A stretch of DNA of 33,278 bases from an uncultured Bacteroidota bacterium (GCA_902594745.1 CACJNF010000012.1:1-33278); one strand, 5' to 3'. Positions 25,766 through 32,918 are shown, counted from the first letter of the stretch. Notes: generated by a model not told the origin, from the letters alone. Program-made: numbers and translations.

Positions 25766-25773
25766 CAAAGATA
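25766..25773 (-). promoter_or_regulatory. Probable -7 promoter element of lipA
   Basis: TATCTTTG on the minus strand fits TAnnTTTG and ends 6 nt before the ATG at 25759. A start point 4-6 nt downstream would give a leaderless or nearly leaderless lipA message, and would exclude the TTG at 25768 as a start. Confidence 0.45.
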
Positions 25774-25777
25774 CAAA

Positions 25778-26992
25778 CTATATAAACCTGGTCAAAATGT
25801 ATCCAAATGCAAAAAGACTTAAAAATAAAATTCCAGCTATACTTAAAATTCTTAATGATTTAGAAGGCTTATGCTGATCAGGCATATTTTTACTTGTAAC
25901 AAGCTTATAATTTAATATTGCATAAAATGGTGCAGTAATAAAGGATAATACAGTTGCAATTTCAACTAAGGCACCCATTTCGGATAGTAAGAAATAAAAT
26001 ATTAACATTGTTCCTATCGCTAGTATAGATATCCAATGAAAATAGTAATTCTTATTAGAATTTTTTGTTAATAATTGGGTAGCTCTTGACATGGTTCTTG
26101 GAGATGCATCAAGGGTAGTAATTGTAGTACTAAGCATAGTTGTAAATGCACATATTGATATAATTAAATATAAATTGTCTCCTAAGTTTGAAGTATAAAG
26201 TTCTATAAGCTGACCTGCAAATACACTCCCACTACTTGAAAAACTAATTCCTGAATTATACATTACAAGTGCACCCAGACTAACAAAACAGATACCTAAA
26301 AAAACGGTTGCTATATATCCAACATTGAAATCAAATAGACTATCTTTTTTTGTTATTTTTTGAGTTTTATTTTTTTCTATAGCCCAAATTGAATGCCATA
26401 TAGAAATATCTAAAGGAGCTGGCATCCACCCCAAAAAAGCTACTAAAAAAACTAAACCCGCACCTGATGGAAATACCTGTTCAAAACTGTATGCTTCCAT
26501 AGAATTTAAAGAAGCTACACCAGTAGAAAGAATTGTACTAATTGCTAAAATTAAAATAATAATCTTAATCATCTTATCTAGTAAATTATATTTACCAACT
26601 AATAAAATTAAGTAGCACGACACAGTTATTATTAAACTCCAAATAACCATATTATCAGTAAAACCAAAAAGGCTTGAGGCAAGTCCAGCAGTAACTATCG
26701 TAACGGCAGTCTGAATAGTAAACATTGTTAAAATATTTAAAATAAAATATGCTATTAAAAAAAACTTACCAATTTTATAATATCCATCTAATAAACTTTC
26801 TCCTGTAGCAATTGCATATCTAGGTCCATATTGGAAGAAAGGATATTTAAATAAATTGACTAAAACAAGTGCCCATATTAACCCAAAACCAAAATCAGCT
26901 CCAGCTCTAGTGGATTGTACAAGGTGAGAAACCCCAATTGCAGCTCCTGCAAAAAGTAACCCTGGCCCAAGTTTTGAAATAGCTTTAATCAT
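25778..26992 (-). CDS. Nramp-related metal ion transporter with non-canonical binding motifs
   Basis: A 404-residue, roughly 11-TM protein of the Nramp/SLC11 superfamily, as shown by GPGLLFAGAAIGVSHLVQST (9-28), FQYGPRYAIATGESLLDGY (53-71) and the helix-6 region FLGWMPAPLDISIW (186-199). Canonical Mn/Fe transporters carry Asp-Pro-Gly-Asn in helix 1 and an Ala/Met-Pro-His motif in helix 6 that bind the ion. Here helix 1 reads GVSH and helix 6 reads WMPAP. The protein therefore belongs to an Nramp-like branch whose substrate may differ, for example Mg2+, another ion or none; this is inference. The ATG overlaps the stop of the upstream 65-residue Cys-containing membrane protein (4 nt), so the two are coupled. 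Confidence 0.85.
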   Translation of the reverse strand: MIKAISKLGPGLLFAGAAIGVSHLVQSTRAGADFGFGLIWALVLVNLFKYPFFQYGPRYAIATGESLLDGYYKIGKFFLIAYFILNILTMFTIQTAVTIVTAGLASSLFGFTDNMVIWSLIITVSCYLILLVGKYNLLDKMIKIIILILAISTILSTGVASLNSMEAYSFEQVFPSGAGLVFLVAFLGWMPAPLDISIWHSIWAIEKNKTQKITKKDSLFDFNVGYIATVFLGICFVSLGALVMYNSGISFSSSGSVFAGQLIELYTSNLGDNLYLIISICAFTTMLSTTITTLDASPRTMSRATQLLTKNSNKNYYFHWISILAIGTMLIFYFLLSEMGALVEIATVLSFITAPFYAILNYKLVTSKNMPDQHKPSKSLRILSIAGILFLSLFAFGYILTRFI

Positions 26993-27186
26993 CTGGAATC
27001 ATTTGCACATTCGGAACTTGTTGGAATCTTACCACATATTCCGCATGGCTCATCAGAATTTTGAAGAAATGGGCTTTGACTAGCACAAGTCCCTGAAAAT
27101 TCTCCATTTTTCTTAAAGATTAGCTTAATTGCAATTCCCGAAAATGCAATACCAACTAATATAATTGAGATTAGAAATATCTCCAT
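26989..27186 (-). CDS. Small single-TM protein with a four-Cys tail
   Basis: Sixty-five residues: an N-terminal membrane helix (IFLISIILVGIAFSGIAIKLIF, 3-24) and a short tail with Cys34 (SGTCASQSPF) and the pair Cys48/Cys51 (EPCGICGK), then Cys60. The layout recalls short flavobacterial 'membrane or secreted proteins' and, more distantly, the NqrM type of maturation factor, which also has one helix plus a few cysteines. The spacing differs, so I do not assign NqrM. The tail could bind a metal ion. It precedes and overlaps (4 nt) the Nramp-related transporter gene, which suggests a shared metal-related role; this is inference. A -7 box lies 4 nt before its ATG. Confidence 0.78.
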   Translation of the reverse strand: MEIFLISIILVGIAFSGIAIKLIFKKNGEFSGTCASQSPFLQNSDEPCGICGKIPTSSECANDSR

Positions 27187-27190
27187 TGGA

Positions 27191-27198
27191 CAAAGCTA
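27191..27198 (-). promoter_or_regulatory. Probable -7 promoter element for the Cys-tail protein / Nramp-like pair
   Basis: TAGCTTTG on the minus strand fits TAnnTTTG and lies 4 nt before the ATG at 27186. It predicts a leaderless transcript for the two-gene unit. The -33 region shows no clear TTTG. Confidence 0.45.
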
Positions 27199-27220
27199 TA
27201 AAAAAATCGTAATTTTAGTT

Positions 27221-27691
27221 GTGCTTAACTTAATTAAGAATAACATTAAGCTCTTTAACAAGTGGTTAATAATTTTAATCATTAATTACTCTTGTACCAA
27301 TAATCTTAAAGTCTCAGAATCAGAGATTCTATCAGCTTCTTCTTGGTCTAAAAATGACCAGCTACCAACTTTTGAGGAATGTGCTGATCTTAACGGTAAT
27401 GAAGGTTTATTATGTTTTAGAAATATAATTGAAACCGAAATGAATGAGTTTATGTCTGATAAGACTTTCCCCTTGGATACAACTCAATATAGATTAACAA
27501 TAAAGATAGATTCAGAGGGTAATTTTATTTTAGATAAATTATCTCCAGATAATAAATTGGATAGTGAGTCTTTAACAATGTTAAAAGATGCAGTAAGTGG
27601 AATTAAAAAAGCTCTTCCTGCTGTTAAAACAAACGTAGGAGAATACGTTGAAGTACAATTTAATCTGCCTTTTAGATTTAATTATGAATAA
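27221..27691 (+). CDS. Probable lipoprotein with a TonB-C-like domain
   Basis: A 156-residue exported protein of unknown role. The GTG at 27221 gives an N-terminal hydrophobic stretch (WLIILIINYSC) that could be a lipoprotein signal with Cys25; the lipobox is imperfect because Asn occupies the usual Leu position. The mature part has the pattern LPTFEECADLNGNEGLLCF followed by a helix and RLTIKIDSEGNFILDKL. I associate this with Bacteroidota proteins containing a TonB C-terminal-like domain, where two cysteines (here in EECAD and LLCF) are conserved and may form a disulfide. No TonB membrane-spanning Pro-rich part is present, so it is not a full TonB. Its end overlaps the ruvC ATG by 8 nt. No Met codon offers a better start. 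Confidence 0.68.
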   Translation: MLNLIKNNIKLFNKWLIILIINYSCTNNLKVSESEILSASSWSKNDQLPTFEECADLNGNEGLLCFRNIIETEMNEFMSDKTFPLDTTQYRLTIKIDSEGNFILDKLSPDNKLDSESLTMLKDAVSGIKKALPAVKTNVGEYVEVQFNLPFRFNYE

Positions 27692-28247
27692 TAAAGTTCC
27701 TGATAATACAATAATAATGGGGATAGATCCTGGAACTAATATTACAGGATTTGGTGTAATTAGAATAAAAAATAATCAGATGGAACTTGTTGATCTGATT
27801 GAATTTAAACTCTCAAAAAAAAATGATCATAGCGCAAAACTATCAGAAATTTTTAATAAGACCTCAGAACTAATAAAACTACATAATCCTAATTTCGTAG
27901 CAATTGAATCTCCATTTTTTGGCAAAAATGTTCAATCTATGTTAAAATTGGGAAGAGCTCAAGGTGTATCAATGGCAGCAGCACTTAATCTTGATATTCC
28001 AATTACAGAATATTCTCCAAAAAAAATTAAAATGGCAATTACAGGCAATGGTAACTCCTCCAAAGAGCAAGTTGCCAAAATGCTTAAAACCATGCTGGAT
28101 ATTAAAGAAATGCCAAAAAATCTTGATTCTACTGATGGGTTAGCAGCTGCAGTCTGCCATTATTTTAATTTTGGTAACTCTAACTCTAAGAAAGAATTTT
28201 CAAATTGGGCTAGTTATATAAGTAAAAACCCTGATAAACTAGTCTAA
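27684..28247 (+). CDS. ruvC: Crossover junction endodeoxyribonuclease RuvC
   Basis: RuvC resolves Holliday junctions as a dimer with the RuvAB motor. From the ATG at 27684 the protein has 187 residues, the normal size; a TTG at 27648 would add twelve residues without motif support. The acidic catalytic residues are visible: Asp15 in MGIDPGTNITGFGV, Glu75 in VAIESPFFGKN, and Asp148 and Asp151 in NLDSTDGLAAAVCH. LKLGRAQG and ITEYSPKKIKMAITGNG are conserved as well. It overlaps the lipoprotein gene by 8 nt upstream and the convergent peptidase stop by 4 nt. No ruvA or ruvB lies nearby, which is common in Bacteroidota. Confidence 0.96.
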   Translation: MNNKVPDNTIIMGIDPGTNITGFGVIRIKNNQMELVDLIEFKLSKKNDHSAKLSEIFNKTSELIKLHNPNFVAIESPFFGKNVQSMLKLGRAQGVSMAAALNLDIPITEYSPKKIKMAITGNGNSSKEQVAKMLKTMLDIKEMPKNLDSTDGLAAAVCHYFNFGNSNSKKEFSNWASYISKNPDKLV

Positions 28248-29617
28248 TTTCCAAAATACTTGTAGAAATTTTGAATTGTATCAATCCCAATAAAGAAATT
28301 TTTTATTCCAAAGTTCTCGTTTGGAGAGTGAATTGCGTCACTGTCTAATCCAAATCCCATTAGCACTGTTTTAATCCCTAAAATACTTTCAAACATGGGT
28401 ACAATTGGAATACTTCCACCATCTTTTTGAGGTATTGGATCTTTACCAAAACTGTCTCTATATGCATTGATAGCAGATTTATAACCCTTAAAATTCTCAG
28501 GAGTCACATATGGATTACCGCCATGATGTGTCAAAACTTCAATTGAAACAGATTTTGGAGCAATATTTTTTATGTGATCTTTAAATAGTTCACTTATTTT
28601 TTTCCAATCTTGATTAGGAACAAGTCTCATCGAAATTTTTGCACTTGCTTCACTTGGAATTACCGTTTTAGATCCCTCGCCAGTATAACCACCCCAGATC
28701 CCATTTACATCTAGAGTTGGCCTTATAGACTTTCTTTCCAAAGTAGTATAACCTAACTCTCCCTTCACTAGCTCTAGACCTAAAGATTTTTTAAAATTTT
28801 CTTCATCGAAATTTGATTTTTCCTCAATCAAATCTCTACTTGATTTATCAATTTCAATAACATCATCGTAGAAACCGGGAATTGTAATCTTGCCTTTATT
28901 ATCAATAAGTGAGCTTATTATATCTGATAAAATATTTATTGGATTTGCCAGTGTACCACCATATGTTCCTGAGTGAAGATCTCTGTTAGGTCCTTTAACT
29001 TTTAATTCCATATAAGCTAATCCTCTCAATCCAACAGTTAAAGTTGGATTGTTAAGATTGCTAAGGCCAGTATCTGAAATTAAAATGACATCTGCCCCTA
29101 ATTTATCTTTATTCTCTCTTAAAAAACTTTCAAGGTTTTCACTTCCAACTTCTTCCTCTCCTTCAATCATAAATTTCACATTACAATTAAGCTTATTATT
29201 TTTTATTAGTTGTTCGAAAGCTTTTAGATGCATAAATACTTGACCTTTATCATCACATGCACCTCTTGCAAATATTGCACCGTCTGGATGAACATCAGTT
29301 TTTTTAATTACAGGTTTAAAAGGAGGATTTGTCCAAAGTTCAATTGGGTCAGGTGGCTGAACATCATAATGACCATAAACAAGGATAGTTGGCATTGATT
29401 CATCTATTATTTTTTCTCCATATACAATTGGGTGTCCATTGGTTGAGTATATTTTAGATGAATCACAACCTGAGTTTATGAGTTGATTAGATAACCATTC
29501 GGCAGTCTCTTCCATAGTCTCCTTGTATCTTGAATCAGCACTAATAGATGGTAATTCTAGAAATTCAAAAAGTTGATTTAAATAATTCTGTTTTTCCTTA
29601 TCAGATAATGTACTCAT
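28244..29617 (-). CDS. M20-family metallopeptidase (dipeptidase type)
   Basis: A 457-residue di-zinc peptidase of the M20 family, nearest in layout to CNDP-type dipeptidases. Zinc ligands and catalytic residues are apparent: VYGHYDVQPPD (His83, Asp85), ARGACDDKGQVF (Asp122/123, the bridging Asp region), MIEGEEEVGSENL with the Glu-Glu pair (catalytic base and ligand), and SDTGLSN for the next acidic ligand. The dimerisation-domain signature DLHSGTYGG follows, then GFGLDSDAIHSPNEN with the last His ligand. Length fits. There is no signal peptide, so it acts in the cytoplasm, presumably hydrolysing dipeptides. It is monocistronic, converging with ruvC and diverging from tRNA-Leu. Confidence 0.93.
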   Translation of the reverse strand: MSTLSDKEKQNYLNQLFEFLELPSISADSRYKETMEETAEWLSNQLINSGCDSSKIYSTNGHPIVYGEKIIDESMPTILVYGHYDVQPPDPIELWTNPPFKPVIKKTDVHPDGAIFARGACDDKGQVFMHLKAFEQLIKNNKLNCNVKFMIEGEEEVGSENLESFLRENKDKLGADVILISDTGLSNLNNPTLTVGLRGLAYMELKVKGPNRDLHSGTYGGTLANPINILSDIISSLIDNKGKITIPGFYDDVIEIDKSSRDLIEEKSNFDEENFKKSLGLELVKGELGYTTLERKSIRPTLDVNGIWGGYTGEGSKTVIPSEASAKISMRLVPNQDWKKISELFKDHIKNIAPKSVSIEVLTHHGGNPYVTPENFKGYKSAINAYRDSFGKDPIPQKDGGSIPIVPMFESILGIKTVLMGFGLDSDAIHSPNENFGIKNFFIGIDTIQNFYKYFGN

Positions 29618-29643
29618 AGTTAATTTATTTTTAAAAACTTATT

Positions 29644-29651
29644 TATATTTG
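29644..29651 (+). promoter_or_regulatory. Probable -7 promoter element of tRNA-Leu
   Basis: TATATTTG, identical to the box before tRNA-Val, ends 10 nt before the tRNA 5' end, as expected for a transcription start a few bases into the leader. No clear TTTG -33 box. Confidence 0.55.
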
Positions 29652-29661
29652 TTCTCCTTTT

Positions 29662-29743
29662 GCGGGTGTGGTGAAATTGGTAGACACGCTAGACTTAGGA
29701 TCTAGTGCCTAACAGCATGGGGGTTCGAGTCCCTTCACCCGCA
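29662..29743 (+). tRNA. tRNA-Leu (anticodon TAG)
   Basis: An 82-nt class II tRNA. The acceptor GCGGGTG pairs with CACCCGC and is followed by discriminator A. The anticodon stem CTAGA/TCTAG encloses loop CTTAGGA with anticodon TAG. A long variable arm (TGCCTAACAGCA) and T-arm GGGGG-TTCGAGT-CCCTT follow; the tRNA-Leu identity agrees with the long variable arm. CCA is not encoded. A run of six T follows 1 nt later and may end transcription. The 3' part is overlapped in antisense by the small membrane-protein gene ending at 29709. Confidence 0.97.
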
Positions 29744-29996
29744 CTTTTTTATCTTCTTTAATTCTATTTAACTCATCTATTATTTTGTCCATTTGTTCCA
29801 TCTGATGCTCATGAGATAGATAGTGATTCTCTTTTCTATATTTTTCTTGTTCAATCTCTTCTAATGGTCCAAAAACAAATATTCCAAAGCTAAATATTGT
29901 AATAATTGAAACAGTAAAAATACTTGCAATAATAGAGATAAATGTTAGTATAATTTTTATGTAGTTTTTTGATTTATAGAATTTAATCAAGTTCAT
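29709..29996 (-). CDS. Small membrane protein with charged C-terminal helix (twin 2)
   Basis: Ninety-five residues with an N-terminal basic stretch (MNLIKFYKSKNYIKI), one long or two short membrane helices (about 15-43), and a charged tail (EEIEQEKYRKENHYLSHEHQ then MDKIIDELNRIKEDK) likely to be helical or a coiled coil. Layout and motifs (YIKIxLT at the start, xxMDKIIDELNRI at the end) match the 76-residue gene just upstream, so the two are tandem relatives. Residues 85-95 (VRVKGLEPPCC) are read from the antisense of tRNA-Leu and the stop lies inside that tRNA; the native C-terminus is thus accidental sequence. Function unknown. It starts 5 nt after the twin's stop, as the last gene of the phosphatase unit. 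Confidence 0.6.
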   Translation of the reverse strand: MNLIKFYKSKNYIKIILTFISIIASIFTVSIITIFSFGIFVFGPLEEIEQEKYRKENHYLSHEHQMEQMDKIIDELNRIKEDKKVRVKGLEPPCC

Positions 29997-30001
29997 AATT
30001 C

Positions 30002-30232
30002 TTAAATTTCTTTTAAAAGTTCAATTATTTCGTCAAGTTTTTCAGCTTCTTCTTGGTGTTGAATTCTATGCTTTTCAGTTGGACTTATCTCAGTATCATC
30101 ATAATAAATATCAGAAATCAATGCATATGAAATCATTGATAACGCAAATAAACAAACAAGAAAAATACATGATGCAATTATTGTAAGATTAATTCTAATA
30201 TACTTGTCGGAATTAAAAAGCTTATTTATCAT
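30002..30232 (-). CDS. Small membrane protein with charged C-terminal helix (twin 1)
   Basis: Seventy-six residues: a short polar N-terminus (MINKLFNSDKYIRINLT), a membrane segment (about 16-40), then an acidic linker (DIYYDDTEISPTEKH) and an amphipathic helix ending EKLDEIIELLKEI. It shares its organisation and end motif with the next gene (twin 2), pointing to a tandem duplication. No known family is recognised; a small regulatory or accessory membrane subunit is one possibility. Its ATG overlaps the stop of the amidohydrolase gene by 4 nt, which makes it a genuine gene in that transcript rather than a chance ORF. Confidence 0.7.
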   Translation of the reverse strand: MINKLFNSDKYIRINLTIIASCIFLVCLFALSMISYALISDIYYDDTEISPTEKHRIQHQEEAEKLDEIIELLKEI

Positions 30233-31842
30233 TCAGATGGAGGATTATATCCAGAGCCTTTAACAAATCTTCCAGGGAAATTGCCGGTGTGATCTCCGTT
30301 AGATAATACTTGAATTCCATTTACAAAAACATGTTCAACTCCTTCAGCAAATTGTAAAGGATCTTCAAACGTTGCTTTATCCTGAATTTTATCAGGATCA
30401 AAAACAACAATATCTGCAAAATATCCAATCCTTAAATATCCTCTATTTTTAATTCCAAGATTATCAGAAGGAAATCCGGATAATCTTCTAATTGCCTCTT
30501 CCATTGAAATTAATTTCTCCTCTCTTACATATTTCCCTAAAACTCTTGCAAAACTTCCAAAAGCTCTTGGATGAGTTATAAAATCTTTTGATATATCTGA
30601 ATAGGAACCTGCATCTGAATCAAATGAAACCCATGGTAGCATTATTTTTTTTCTGACATTATCTTCTGACATGCTAAAATAAATACACTGTATTCTGCTT
30701 CCATCCTCAATTATAAGATTTACAATTGCTTCTTCAGGAGTCTCACCTCTAAGTTCTGCAGCCTCAGCAATTGTCATCCCTCTATACTTATTAGACATAG
30801 ACTGTTTGTTAAATCCTACCATTAAAATATCTTCGGGTGGCTGTTCTGAAAGTTCTTTTCTTATATCCTTAAAAAGCCTTTCTCTTATATCTGGCCTCTT
30901 CATTCGGTTAATCCATGCTTGTCTTCCTCCTTCCTGAACCCAGGTAGGAATAACTCCAGTTAATCCAGTTGATGATGCTGGATAAGTATACATATCTGCA
31001 GTTATTTTTAGACCACTTTCTCTTGCTTTTTCAACCTTCTTTATAACTGAATCTAATAGATGCCAATTTGGTTTTCTTGAAGCTTTAAGGTGATATATCT
31101 GAGAGGGTATATTTGCTCTTTCAGCAATCTCAAGCAATTCATCTACTGCATCTAAAACTCTTGAATCTTCATTTCTCATGTGAGATATATAACTGCCACC
31201 ATAAGATGATGCAATTTTTGATAATTCAACTAACTCGTCTGTATCAGCATAATCCCCAGGAGCGTATATTAATGATGACCCAATGCCCATTGCTCCTTCT
31301 TCCATAGCAATCCTTACAATATTCTTCATTGAATCCATTTCATCTGCCGTTGCCTTTCTATTAGCAAAACCAATTTCTTGAATTCTTACTGTTGCTGCAC
31401 CTAAATATGAGGCAATATTTGTTGAAACTCCACTTTGTTCAAGCTCTTCCATAGCTTCTCCAAACCCGACAAAATTATTATTTTCTATGGATCCTCTTGG
31501 ACCAGGAGATGTGCCTTCTCCAAAAACCTCAAGGGTAACACCCTGTTTTAGATCACTGAGAGATCTTCCATCTTGCATTAAAGTATTATATCCCCAACTA
31601 AGCATATTTACAAAACCAGGTGAAATAATTCTATTAGAAGCATCTATTGTATCTTTTGCAATGAAATTCTGTTTTTTGCCGACATAAAAAATAGTATCAT
31701 TTTTAACTGCAATATTTCCAATAAAACCTTTTTTACCTGACCCATCATGTATAGTCCCACCAGTAATTAAGACATCAACATCATAAGTATTATTTGTACA
31801 AGAAAGAGCTAAAAAAAATATTGCAAATAGAAACTTTTTCAT
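30229..31842 (-). CDS. Lipoprotein amidohydrolase, N-acyl-D-amino-acid deacylase family, lacking HxH
   Basis: A 537-residue member of the amidohydrolase-3/D-aminoacylase family with a lipoprotein signal (FLFAIFFLALSC, Cys15), so it acts outside the cytoplasm. Canonical D-aminoacylases deacylate N-acyl-D-amino acids with metal ligands in HxHxD after strand 1, a Cys in GNCG, two later histidines and an Asp. Here strand 1 ends PGFVNMLSWGYNTLM (75-89), with no HxH, and the GNCG position reads FGEG (107-110). The later ligands remain: YISHMRNE, QIYHLKASR and PWVSFDSDAG. This matches a Bacteroidota sub-branch with Asn-Met-Leu-Ser-Trp in place of HxH. Activity may need one metal or differ altogether. 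It overlaps alkaline phosphatase upstream and twin 1 downstream by 4 nt each. Confidence 0.88.
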   Translation of the reverse strand: MKKFLFAIFFLALSCTNNTYDVDVLITGGTIHDGSGKKGFIGNIAVKNDTIFYVGKKQNFIAKDTIDASNRIISPGFVNMLSWGYNTLMQDGRSLSDLKQGVTLEVFGEGTSPGPRGSIENNNFVGFGEAMEELEQSGVSTNIASYLGAATVRIQEIGFANRKATADEMDSMKNIVRIAMEEGAMGIGSSLIYAPGDYADTDELVELSKIASSYGGSYISHMRNEDSRVLDAVDELLEIAERANIPSQIYHLKASRKPNWHLLDSVIKKVEKARESGLKITADMYTYPASSTGLTGVIPTWVQEGGRQAWINRMKRPDIRERLFKDIRKELSEQPPEDILMVGFNKQSMSNKYRGMTIAEAAELRGETPEEAIVNLIIEDGSRIQCIYFSMSEDNVRKKIMLPWVSFDSDAGSYSDISKDFITHPRAFGSFARVLGKYVREEKLISMEEAIRRLSGFPSDNLGIKNRGYLRIGYFADIVVFDPDKIQDKATFEDPLQFAEGVEHVFVNGIQVLSNGDHTGNFPGRFVKGSGYNPPSE

Positions 31843-32891
31843 TGATTAACGATTTCAAACAATTTATTAAAAATTTTAGTATTATCATAAATACCCTTAA
31901 AGTTGTGAGCCTTATACCCAGAGCTAAAAACTGGAACCATAGTGGCAGTATGACTTCCAGATACGTATTCATTTTTAACCTTGGATTTTGATAAATTCCC
32001 TCCTGTAATTGCAGTTCCTCCAGTCTCATGATCAGCAGTTATGACAACAAGAGTATTGCCATCATTATCGATAAAATCAAAAACCGTTTTAATTGTATTA
32101 TCAAATTCAATCATTTCACTTATCATGTGCTCAGGATCATTATCATGTGACGCCCAATCTATTTGAGACCCTTCTATAAGAAGAAAAAAAGGCTTATCTA
32201 AATCTTCTAACTTTTTAATTGTTGCTTCAACTAAGCTTGGTAAAGATGGCTCTCTACCTAAATGTTTTTCTCTAGGGTCATCGTAACTAGTTAGGTATCC
32301 AATTTTATCAGAATTACTATTCTTGTATGTTTCTAAACTAGTGGCAAAATAATAGTCTTCCATCTCAGTAAATAAATTTCTATTATCTGACCTATCATTA
32401 AAATATCTTTCACCGCCTCCAACAAAGAAATTTATACCACTTTTAGAAAGTTGGCTTGATATGTCTTCATATTGATATCTGCTTTTAACTTTTGAATAGT
32501 ATGATGCAGGAGTTGCATGAACTATAGTAGAGGTAACTACAATTCCAGTTGAGTAACCGAAATCTTTACAAATTTCCAGAATATTTTTTACTGGTTTATA
32601 ATTTTCATCCATTCCAACTACTGTATTTTTTGTTTTTATTCCAGATGACATTGCAGTTCCAGCTGCAGCAGAATCAGTAATTAATCTGTTTGATGAGTGA
32701 GTCTTAATCAACCCTACATATTTTGATCTCTCCAAAGATGTATAGTTATTATTAGAGTACATTCCAGACGAAATTTGAGATATTCCCATACCATCTCCAA
32801 TCATCATAATAATATTAGGTTTTTTTGAGTCTTGACTATAAACTATAAAAGAACATAAAGTAATTAAAAGAAGTAAAGTTTTTTTAATCAT
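31839..32891 (-). CDS. Alkaline phosphatase (PhoA family), exported
   Basis: Alkaline phosphatase releases inorganic phosphate from phosphomonoesters in the periplasm. The 350-residue protein has a signal peptide (MIKKTLLLLITLCSFIVYS, cleavage near residue 19). It keeps the metal site MMIGDGMG (Asp33), the nucleophile region ITDSAAAGTAMSSG (Asp73, Ser74), VVTSTIVHATPAS, IEGSQIDWASHDND, TADHETGGT and SGSHTATMVPVFSSG. All three metal sites therefore seem intact. It is more compact than Escherichia coli PhoA (about 470), like other Bacteroidota enzymes. Its stop overlaps the amidohydrolase start (4 nt). A perfect TAnnTTTG box 4 nt before the ATG suggests a leaderless message. No PHO box is assignable. 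Confidence 0.94.
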   Translation of the reverse strand: MIKKTLLLLITLCSFIVYSQDSKKPNIIMMIGDGMGISQISSGMYSNNNYTSLERSKYVGLIKTHSSNRLITDSAAAGTAMSSGIKTKNTVVGMDENYKPVKNILEICKDFGYSTGIVVTSTIVHATPASYYSKVKSRYQYEDISSQLSKSGINFFVGGGERYFNDRSDNRNLFTEMEDYYFATSLETYKNSNSDKIGYLTSYDDPREKHLGREPSLPSLVEATIKKLEDLDKPFFLLIEGSQIDWASHDNDPEHMISEMIEFDNTIKTVFDFIDNDGNTLVVITADHETGGTAITGGNLSKSKVKNEYVSGSHTATMVPVFSSGYKAHNFKGIYDNTKIFNKLFEIVNQ

Positions 32892-32895
32892 ATGG

Positions 32896-32903
32896 CAAAT
32901 ATA
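32896..32903 (-). promoter_or_regulatory. Probable -7 promoter element of the alkaline phosphatase unit
   Basis: TATATTTG on the minus strand ends 4 nt before the ATG at 32891, the same spacing as for the Cys-tail protein gene. It sits in the 27-nt gap after waaA, allowing expression independent of waaA, with the transcript starting at or next to the ATG. Confidence 0.5.
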
Positions 32904-32918
32904 AATTTATAAAGTAGA

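Noticed and set aside
26989-27186. NqrM (Na+-NQR maturation factor)
   Set aside because: One helix plus cysteines is similar, but the Cys spacing differs and no nqr genes are in the window.
27648-27683. Longer ruvC start (TTG)
   Set aside because: The ATG at 27684 gives the normal RuvC length with Asp15 near the N-terminus.
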